Assembly: GCA_002428885.1 (NCBI GenBank) | Contig: DIYE01000102.1 | Location: 1 to 16,000 of the forward strand | Direction of reading: 5' to 3' | Length of the DNA stretch: 16,000 bases | From: Alphaproteobacteria bacterium UBA6062 | GTDB taxonomy: Bacteria > Pseudomonadota > Alphaproteobacteria > Sneathiellales > Sneathiellaceae | Shown: positions 1 through 6,406 of the stretch, piece after piece | Position numbering within the stretch: the first letter of the stretch is position 1 | Layout of the letters: the number at the start of each line of letters is the position of its first letter | Notes under the pieces: generated by a model | Database searches by the model: none | Told to the model about the DNA's origin: nothing | What the model saw: only the letters and a program-made list of their open reading frames with translations | Translations under genes and position numbers: made by a program

Positions 1-264
1 GAAGGTGATATTAAGGTTTGTGGTAACCGCCAGTGCTACCGGCCCGATCTGCGCCAGCAACAGAAGATACATCGTGCAGTCCGCCAGCTCCATCATTGTG
101 GGGCCGGAGACAGTCCCTCCCGGCCTTAAGTGCCGATCCTGTGTCTTCATCTGAACATCAATCGTTGTGTCATCCACATGATTTATGCTGCACCCCATAT
201 GTAAGGCTTGCGGAAATTCCTCTGCCAGAAAGCGCTCTAGATCTTCTGCAGTCATAATGGTCAT
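1..264 (-). CDS. PaaI-family hotdog thioesterase (N-terminal part, runs off left edge)
   Basis: The minus strand reads 88 codons without a stop from ATG at 264-262 to the window edge, so the C-terminus is missing. Residues 46-65 (LRPGGTVSGPTMMELADCTM) and 74-88 (GPVALAVTTNLNITF) match the pattern of PaaI/YdiI-type acyl-CoA thioesterases, whose central helix contains the G-G-T-V-SGP-MM-LAD segment. Such enzymes hydrolyse acyl- or aryl-CoA thioesters in the cytoplasm. The start is supported by a GGGGGAG Shine-Dalgarno sequence 7 bases upstream of the ATG. A second ATG lies three codons inside. The gene lies downstream of the A1 terminator and is probably independently transcribed. The family call is good; the substrate is unknown. 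Confidence 0.82.
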   Translation of the reverse strand, partial: MTIMTAEDLERFLAEEFPQALHMGCSINHVDDTTIDVQMKTQDRHLRPGGTVSGPTMMELADCTMYLLLLAQIGPVALAVTTNLNITF

Positions 265-370
265 CAATATACTCCCCCGTTTTTACCCCATAGTAACCTC
301 TGGCTCTGACACCGTCCATCTTCGTAGCACTGTTATAGTATCGCTGCTATATCCCCTTCGACCACCCAAC

Positions 371-421
371 CGTTAAAAAAACTAAAAGGCAGAACCCTCC
401 TTAAATCGGTGGTTCTACCTT
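371..421 (-). terminator. Rho-independent terminator after the A1 gene
   Basis: On the minus strand an 11-bp stem (arms 411-421 and 386-396, one mismatch) with a 14-base loop is followed by TTTTAG and a run of seven T. It lies just after the A1 stop codon at 440 and has no T-run on the plus-strand side. It closes the B1-A1 transcription unit and separates it from the thioesterase gene. Confidence 0.75.
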
Positions 422-439
422 GGTCAAAACAGAGAAGGA

Positions 440-2362
440 TCAAATGAACTCAAACAGCATTCGATCTGACGGACGACCCCGGCGTTCCAGCCGATCTTCT
501 ATGTCCCACTGACTAAAAGATGTTACCTTCGCATAATGATCACTGGCACCATATCCCATCAGATAGGTATCTTCCGGTGCGAAAGCCAAGTTGGTTGCAT
601 TGATATAAGGATCTATCCCTGCATCATCTTTTAATAAAAACGCATCCGAGAACCGGTAGTGATGCCAAGCTTCTTTAGGGCGATCCTTATTTTCTCCGCC
701 TTCCCCAATCAACACATCATAAAAGAAAGCCATACAGAGATTCTGTGGCGGCAACACCACCTCCCCAGGGAGAATAGGCGGCGTGTCGGAAGGGAACTCC
801 CCGCTTCTCTGATATGCCGCCGGAACAAACGGCTCCACATCGTCCGAAAAAATAATCTTTTCTTCATGCCCTGATCGAAACAGAGCAAAAACGAAGGTAG
901 AAAACTCGTTTGTACAATGGCTTAGCAGTTCTTTGACAATCGCATCAGAAGGATCGGTTCGCTCCTCATCTGTCCAGCGCGCACATATCAACGGGAGATG
1001 TGTTTCTATCTGACCGTCAAGCGCGGCAAAAGCTTCCTCTAGATAACGTTTAAAGAGTGCCTGATCTTCTTTCAGCACATTACAAACTTCTGAAATATGA
1101 GCCAATTTATCGTCGAAAGCCATTTCATCGAAGCGGATCCCATTTTCTTCGAAATACCGAGAGAGAATGCCGTCGATCAAATAGTATATTTCATAACAGT
1201 TTATACGAAGCCGCCCGACACCAAGATATCGCCTCACATTTTTTTCTCCGGCAGGAAGAATACCCAACCGCGGAACTTCGAGGAGAGGACCGTCCATATT
1301 GACCTTTCCAACCGGATGATCACCAAATTTCAGGTGTGAAACGCGGCGTTCAAGATCTCCTATATTTGAAGCAATCTTCTGTGATTTTATCTGAATGTAT
1401 GCGTCACCCGGATGATTGTGCGATAAGGGTGTTGAGCTTTTTTTTCGGTGCCCCTTCTTTGGTAAAATGACTAAGGAGCCTTTCTCAAAGAATTTGCAGC
1501 CCCCTATAGGCCATTCATAATGTGATGGATTGTTTCCGGGTATGGTTATCGTCTCCGGCCCTAAAATGAACTGTCTTTGCAATTCACAGTCATCTTTGTG
1601 ATCAAAGCACTTCAATTGTCGCATTATCGAATAGGGGCGTTTTCGCAATTTGTCGCCATAGGGACCTTTCACGTCCTCACGATTGTGTATCATCTGCGCG
1701 GCCAGATATATTTGCTTTTTAGAAGAATCAAAGAGAAGCTCCGGGTAATAACAGTTAGTCAGTTCAGGGAACAACTGGTCTGAAAGAACTTCTATATCTG
1801 TGATAAATGGACCATCGCTGTCCTCGCATTCACTGAGCTGATCAGGCATATCAGCGGTCCCGTCCTCCTCAAATTCGTCCTCCTGTAGCCTTTCCCAAAT
1901 TGCAGCAGCCTGATCCTCTAATGATATGTCCGACATATCATCAGAGGAGCCATCATCACCGGCTGGTTCGCTAACGACATCATCCATGACGGCATCAGGT
2001 ACCTCTTCAGGACTTTCACCGCGATGCCTTAAACGAACCAGAGCTATGCCAATGGCACTCCATGGCTCAATGCCGCCCCAGAAGTTATGTGTGTTTCTAT
2101 TCGGATCCTTCCCCCATACTTTTGGAATGAGGGTTCCCCACATTGAGCCTATTTCACCGGGATAACCTTTCCTGAGCGGCACCCAACGATCACCTCTCTC
2201 TCCTTTTCGCAAGAAAGCCGCAGCCTGATAAGCAACCAGATACAGGCGTTTATTTCCCCTCCTCCCCAGATATAGCCAGCTATTGTTGAACTTGGCCCAG
2301 CGTTCACCTGGAACCTGCTCAAAACCGGCATGTAGTTTTTCTGAAAAATCAAACCTCTGCAT
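440..2362 (-). CDS. A1: large cytoplasmic protein, divergent member of a GH130-like beta-propeller family (putative pseudoenzyme)
   Basis: 640 residues, no signal peptide or membrane segment; function unknown. The start ATG at 2362-2360 has an AGAGGA ribosome site 4-5 bases upstream, and the N-terminus matches paralogue A2. Shared landmarks are FNNSWLYL (25-32), YLVAYQA (41-47), GYPGEIGS-WG (66-76), IGIA (104-107), YLGVGRLR (379-386), RFSDAFLL (570-577), YLMGYGASD (600-608) and a C-terminus ending in FI. Compared with the B proteins, the EDPR segment is replaced by YPEL (206-209), the EKN segment by YEWP (282-285) and the GHVK histidine by arginine (GVGRLR). An acidic, low-complexity insert spans about 115-185. 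The gene follows B1 after 66 bases, probably in the same transcript. The propeller assignment is an inference from weak motif similarity. A catalytically inactive partner of B1 is the favoured reading, but unproven. Confidence 0.85.
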   Translation of the reverse strand: MQRFDFSEKLHAGFEQVPGERWAKFNNSWLYLGRRGNKRLYLVAYQAAAFLRKGERGDRWVPLRKGYPGEIGSMWGTLIPKVWGKDPNRNTHNFWGGIEPWSAIGIALVRLRHRGESPEEVPDAVMDDVVSEPAGDDGSSDDMSDISLEDQAAAIWERLQEDEFEEDGTADMPDQLSECEDSDGPFITDIEVLSDQLFPELTNCYYPELLFDSSKKQIYLAAQMIHNREDVKGPYGDKLRKRPYSIMRQLKCFDHKDDCELQRQFILGPETITIPGNNPSHYEWPIGGCKFFEKGSLVILPKKGHRKKSSTPLSHNHPGDAYIQIKSQKIASNIGDLERRVSHLKFGDHPVGKVNMDGPLLEVPRLGILPAGEKNVRRYLGVGRLRINCYEIYYLIDGILSRYFEENGIRFDEMAFDDKLAHISEVCNVLKEDQALFKRYLEEAFAALDGQIETHLPLICARWTDEERTDPSDAIVKELLSHCTNEFSTFVFALFRSGHEEKIIFSDDVEPFVPAAYQRSGEFPSDTPPILPGEVVLPPQNLCMAFFYDVLIGEGGENKDRPKEAWHHYRFSDAFLLKDDAGIDPYINATNLAFAPEDTYLMGYGASDHYAKVTSFSQWDIEDRLERRGRPSDRMLFEFI

Positions 2363-2428
2363 ATTTTCCTCTCTACTTGACTTGAAACGTCACTTTAGAA
2401 AGGACGCATGCAAGGAAGGAAATGTGCG

Positions 2429-4267
2429 TCAATCACATACGGGAAGGGGCATAAAACCGAGGTCGGCATTTTGTGTCACGCCTTCCAAGACTGATTTCTG
2501 AACTTCTTCAATGTGAAAATCGTAACTCTCGGGCCGGAAATTTGTTGTGCTATGTATCAATAGCTCTCGCACTTTTCCTGCCGTCATCCCTGCCACGCAG
2601 GCACGGTGATCATTCTCACCATAGCTTATCAAATACCCGTCAGGTGTGGTTGCCAGGCCGGTTGCAAATTGCAGATAGCAAGGATCGCCAGGCTCTGTCA
2701 GAAGGAAGGCATCCGAGAAACGTTCAACCCGATATCCATTTTCGGTGTTCCTAACCTCATAGAGATAATTGAAATAGAAACAATGAGGATGAAGAAAAAT
2801 GGCTATTTTACTGTCAACACATGCAAATTGCTTGTGCCGTGACCCACATATTCTCAAAGGTCGCCGATGGCATATCAAATCCGCGCCGATCTTTGCCAGG
2901 CCGGTTTTAAGAAATGAAAGGATTTTCCTGAAGACAGTCTCTTTTTGGGATGATAGCGTCTTTTTTGAAACATTTGCAAAATACTCTTTTAGAATAGCCT
3001 CCTCTAAATACTGACAAACAACATCAAAGTGGCTGACGCACCACTGTATCAGTTTTTCGCCCGTCACAGACCTGGCCTGTTTCCAACCCACATTGTTCAA
3101 GAAACATTCGTAAGCAGCTTTCATCACTGAAATGACAAAGTTATGTTCAAATTTCACATGCCCAATTCCCAGCCAGGTATCTTCTTTTGTCGGAATGAGC
3201 GGGCTGCCTGTTGAAAACAGAACTTCCGTTTGATTAAGCATACCGTGCCTTAAAAAAGTCTGCAGTTTCACAAAACAGTCTGCACCTGGACATATCATCT
3301 CTTTTTTTTCGACATGTACATGACAGGGTTTTCTGCCTATCTCCCGCAAAAATGTTGTGGATTTATTGTAAGGCGCCACCCCGTAAATTGCATTTAACAA
3401 TCCCTTCTGCTCAAAAAAACCGTAATTCTTTTCGAAAGTCTGCGTGGCATTCAAACCGTAAAAAAATTCATTCTCCAGACGATATCCAGTTGGACCCGAC
3501 ACAAGTTCTGCGACCTTTACACAAAGATCGTTAAGCGGGTTACCAGGGTTCCTGCCTATTTCCTCCTGATGAATGAGCTCCTGACGTTTTAGAATGGCAT
3601 CCATCACCCGTTGTTCTTCTGTTTGTTTAGTGATGTCTATCCTTCCCAAACCCGGTATTTCGTCTTCACCTCCTTCTGCGGCCTGTGCATTGACGGGGTC
3701 GACAAGCGGATAGTCTTTCGGGCTTCGGGTTGCTCTTGTTATATCCGGATGAAATCGGTGTGCATGAATCATCACCTTGCCTTTATGCCAGAAAATACGA
3801 GGATCTTCATATCCATCGGTGTTTTCAATAATCTGGTCAGAAAGGACCCGAACCGACAGATCGCCTTTTTTTAAGGATGACTTACCAATCTCCACTTTGG
3901 CGATACCGATCCCGTCAAAATACCGGCCATGACGATCTTCTGGAACGGTTGCCTCTTCCGTTGCCTTTCCATAAGGACAACCCCAACCATGAGCCCACGG
4001 GGTTCCCGCTATACCGGGGACGGTTGGCAAATTTGGTGCAAATCCATTCGGCATCCCCAGTAAATAATAGCGATACACAATGGCGCGACAGGCCACTAAA
4101 TATATATCCTTCCCCTGTTCTTTGCCTTCTTTCGGATAATACAGCCAACTGTTATTGAACTTTACAATCAACTCGCGAGGCACATTTGTGATCGTTGCCG
4201 TTAGAAGGTCGGAAAAATCGTATGACGACAAGGGAGCAGAATTCAATTCACCAGAGTCTGGAAGCAT
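2429..4267 (-). CDS. B1: putative five-bladed beta-propeller glycosidase/glycosyltransferase-like protein (GH130/GT108-like)
   Basis: 612 residues, cytoplasmic by sequence. Landmarks in order: FNNSWLYY (37-44), DGIGIAKV (118-125), GYEDPRIFWHKGK (152-164), FEKNYGFFEQKGLLNAIYG (278-296), GSPLIP-T-WLGIGHVK (354-372), FLHPHCFYF (491-499), RFSDAFLL (516-523), LQFATGL (532-538) and LISYGENDH (546-554). The EDPR, EKN-FF and G-P-WL-GH series resembles GH130 phosphorylases and related GT108 mannosyltransferases, where such segments line the centre of a propeller. This points to carbohydrate transfer or phosphorolysis, but the match is remote. Two insertions relative to B2 lie near 195-240 and 430-480. 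The start (MLPD) is shared with B2; its ribosome site is weak (AGG about 10 bases upstream). The upstream A2 gene ends in a terminator, so B1 should have its own promoter. Confidence 0.85.
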   Translation of the reverse strand: MLPDSGELNSAPLSSYDFSDLLTATITNVPRELIVKFNNSWLYYPKEGKEQGKDIYLVACRAIVYRYYLLGMPNGFAPNLPTVPGIAGTPWAHGWGCPYGKATEEATVPEDRHGRYFDGIGIAKVEIGKSSLKKGDLSVRVLSDQIIENTDGYEDPRIFWHKGKVMIHAHRFHPDITRATRSPKDYPLVDPVNAQAAEGGEDEIPGLGRIDITKQTEEQRVMDAILKRQELIHQEEIGRNPGNPLNDLCVKVAELVSGPTGYRLENEFFYGLNATQTFEKNYGFFEQKGLLNAIYGVAPYNKSTTFLREIGRKPCHVHVEKKEMICPGADCFVKLQTFLRHGMLNQTEVLFSTGSPLIPTKEDTWLGIGHVKFEHNFVISVMKAAYECFLNNVGWKQARSVTGEKLIQWCVSHFDVVCQYLEEAILKEYFANVSKKTLSSQKETVFRKILSFLKTGLAKIGADLICHRRPLRICGSRHKQFACVDSKIAIFLHPHCFYFNYLYEVRNTENGYRVERFSDAFLLTEPGDPCYLQFATGLATTPDGYLISYGENDHRACVAGMTAGKVRELLIHSTTNFRPESYDFHIEEVQKSVLEGVTQNADLGFMPLPVCD

Positions 4268-4293
4268 CTGAAATATACCTTATTGCTTGAGGA

Positions 4294-4317
4294 TAAAAGA
4301 AGGCGTCTGAACCTTCT
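4294..4317 (-). promoter_or_regulatory. Leader hairpin with short T-run upstream of B1
   Basis: In the 5' leader of B1 the minus strand contains a 6-bp stem (arms 4312-4317 and 4298-4303) with an 8-base loop, followed by TTTTATCC. It lies about 30 bases before the B1 start. It could be a weak attenuator or a chance structure; no regulator is identified. Confidence 0.3.
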
Positions 4318-4373
4318 GACTTAAAGCAAAACGGCATTTAGCAATCTGCTGTGAATGACACTGCATACGACAG

Positions 4374-4408
4374 AAAAAAAGGCGGTTTTTTATTACAAAA
4401 CCGCCTTT
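4374..4408 (-). terminator. Rho-independent terminator after the A2 gene
   Basis: A 12-bp perfect stem (arms 4378-4389 and 4397-4408, core GGCGG/CCGCC) with a 7-base loop is followed on the minus strand by a run of T that continues from the stem. It lies 28 bases past the A2 stop codon. It splits the four-gene array into two units, B2-A2 and B1-A1. Confidence 0.85.
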
Positions 4409-4435
4409 CTGACAGCCCTTTGATAGCAGATAGCG

Positions 4436-6301
4436 TCAGATGAATTTAAACTGCATCCTGTCTGCAGGGCTACCGACCCGCCGCAACAGGTTTTCCACCT
4501 CAGCATCCGTGAATTTAACAACTTTTGCGTATCGATCGCTGGCACCATAGCCCATCAGGTAACCACCCTGGGTTGGCGCCAGATTGTATGCGATCGCGTG
4601 TGGATCCAAATCCGCACCCTCTTTAAAAAGAAAGGCGTCTGAAAATCGATACTGGCACCAGGCTCCATTCGGACGAGTTGGGTTTTCATTCCCTGTCCCA
4701 ACCAGCATGTCATACAGAAATATCATGCTGATCTTGTCAGGCGGCATGACAAGGTCAGTATCTGTTAATTGCGGCGTATCCTTAATCAGATAGTCTGAAA
4801 CAACATTGTAAGGCGTGTCTGTGTTCGTCAACCGCACTGTATAATCTTGCGGCTGGCACATATATAGACGGAGCAGAAATTCCGGAAATTCCCCCAGCAG
4901 ATTAGACCGAATAACTTCCAGTTCTTGTCTTGAAAAATCCGAAGAGATCTCCCTGTCGACCGCGTTCTGATCCTCCAATAGATTAAGCAACCTAAACCGA
5001 TTTAGAGCGTGAGAATAACGACCAAACTCTCCATATCTGTGGATTTGAAATACGTGTTCTTTCAGATTTTTCAAAAAGACACGCATATTGGATCTGCACT
5101 CTGATATGGCTTCATCGATCGTAGCACTGATCTGCTCCGTCGACTCGCCATGATCATTGATGCCCGTCGCCCCTGCCTGCCTTTTCACTATATTCCATAT
5201 CCATTGAAATGGTTCGTAAAAGGGAAGTATTAACTGCCCAACTCCCAAATACCGCTTCACATGTCTCTCCGTTGGCGGCGGATTGTCATTTCTAGGAACC
5301 TCTATTAGAGGGCCTTGCATTTTGACGCAATCAGCAGGGTTGATTTGAAGAGGGCCTAACCGTCGTTCAAGCACCTCAATATTTGTCGTAACAGAGGTTG
5401 AAATCAAGCGACAGAAGGATGGCGTTCTTTCGGTTGGCCTTAAGTATCGACCCGTTTTAAGGATCTTGTTTTCACCGAACGGCTGCACATTAAGACGGTT
5501 GTCATTGAAATATAAGGCACTCTCCTTATACCAGTTATATTGGAGGACTGCCGGTATCGTTTCAGGTCCGATAAAAATCTGTTCACCGAGGTGACAAACA
5601 TGTGCATCCTCTGATGGTTGAATCTGGGTAAGTCGGGAATAAAAATCCGGCTCCATCTCCTGCACAAAAGGGTTCTCCCTCTCCTGTGCATTAAAGGTCT
5701 CTTCGTCTATGTTGACTTCTGTCTTAAGGTAAATTTGTCCAGAGGAGTTATCCTGGAGCAACTGTGGCCGATGGTGATCCAATAGATCACCGAAGAGTCG
5801 ATCAGCAGTGACACGAACGTCAAAAGAACCTCGCCCCCTCAAATTATGTCTGACGGAAACGCGCGCGATACCGATGGTCCGTCGAAACCTGATATGGCGA
5901 TAATCCATATCATCCTCATCATCGCCGTCGGTATCCATTGGAACACCATCGCTTCCCCAATCAGATGAACTGTCGTCCCAGTCTCCCTGCTCATCACCTC
6001 CCCAATTTTCCTCACCATCCATATCGCTGCTGTCACTATCGCCTCCAGTGCCCCAGATTTCGGGCATCCTGTAGCCCCATACCGATCCAATTTCACCAGG
6101 ATAACCCTTGGAGACCAATCGAGGCTCACCGTCTGCGACTGGCGGAAAAAAGAACGCGCAAGCCTGATAAGCAACCAGATAGTGAGCCTCATCCCCTGAA
6201 GTCTTCAGGTGCAGCCAACTATTGTTGAATTTTGACCAATATATGTCCGGGATACGATGTGACCTCCCGGTTAAGAGATTTGAAAAATCAATTCTTTCCA
6301 T
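4436..6301 (-). CDS. A2: paralogue of A1, divergent GH130-like beta-propeller family member with Asp/Ser-rich insert
   Basis: 621 residues, no signal peptide; function unknown. It aligns with A1 along its length: FNNSWLHL (25-32), YLVAYQA (41-47), GYPGEIGSVWG (66-76), RTIGIARV (141-148), FIGPETI (243-249), KRYLGVGQL (349-357), MIFLYDMLVG (526-535), YRFSDAFLF (551-559), YLMGYGASD (581-589) and a C-terminal KFI. Residues 87-134 form a Gly/Asp/Ser/Trp-rich acidic insert located before IGIA, whereas A1 has its insert after this strand. Putative active-site segments of the B type are absent: RPQL (178-181) replaces EDPR, YNWY (255-258) replaces EKN, and GVGQL has no histidine. The start is fixed by a strong GAGGAG/AGGAG ribosome site 4-6 bases upstream. 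The gene follows B2 after 105 bases and ends at a clear terminator. Confidence 0.85.
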   Translation of the reverse strand: MERIDFSNLLTGRSHRIPDIYWSKFNNSWLHLKTSGDEAHYLVAYQACAFFFPPVADGEPRLVSKGYPGEIGSVWGYRMPEIWGTGGDSDSSDMDGEENWGGDEQGDWDDSSSDWGSDGVPMDTDGDDEDDMDYRHIRFRRTIGIARVSVRHNLRGRGSFDVRVTADRLFGDLLDHHRPQLLQDNSSGQIYLKTEVNIDEETFNAQERENPFVQEMEPDFYSRLTQIQPSEDAHVCHLGEQIFIGPETIPAVLQYNWYKESALYFNDNRLNVQPFGENKILKTGRYLRPTERTPSFCRLISTSVTTNIEVLERRLGPLQINPADCVKMQGPLIEVPRNDNPPPTERHVKRYLGVGQLILPFYEPFQWIWNIVKRQAGATGINDHGESTEQISATIDEAISECRSNMRVFLKNLKEHVFQIHRYGEFGRYSHALNRFRLLNLLEDQNAVDREISSDFSRQELEVIRSNLLGEFPEFLLRLYMCQPQDYTVRLTNTDTPYNVVSDYLIKDTPQLTDTDLVMPPDKISMIFLYDMLVGTGNENPTRPNGAWCQYRFSDAFLFKEGADLDPHAIAYNLAPTQGGYLMGYGASDRYAKVVKFTDAEVENLLRRVGSPADRMQFKFI

Positions 6302-6316
6302 TCGCTCCTCTCCTCA

Positions 6317-6347
6317 TTTTCCTAGACGCCAGAATGTCTAAGGAAAA
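6317..6347 (-). repeat. Inverted repeat directly upstream of the A2 ribosome binding site
   Basis: Arms 6317-6327 (TTTTCCTAGAC) and 6336-6347 pair over 11 bp with a one-base bulge and an 8-base loop. The 3' end of the hairpin on the A2 transcript lies one base before the GAGGAG ribosome site. It may act in mRNA processing, stability or translation control between B2 and A2. No T-run follows, so it is not a terminator. Confidence 0.5.
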
Positions 6348-6406
6348 GACGGAGCCGCCAATAGAACGTGATTTATGAACATACAGAAGGTTTTAAAACC
6401 GGCCGT

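Noticed and set aside
33..376. Two small plus-strand reading frames at the left end
   Set aside because: They lie opposite the thioesterase gene or in its upstream region, have no ribosome site and resemble no family; the minus strand gives a clear thioesterase sequence instead.
5839..6192. 117-residue minus-strand frame inside A2
   Set aside because: It is an out-of-frame shadow of A2 lengthened by the low-complexity acidic insert; it has no ribosome site and the A2 frame is conserved with A1.
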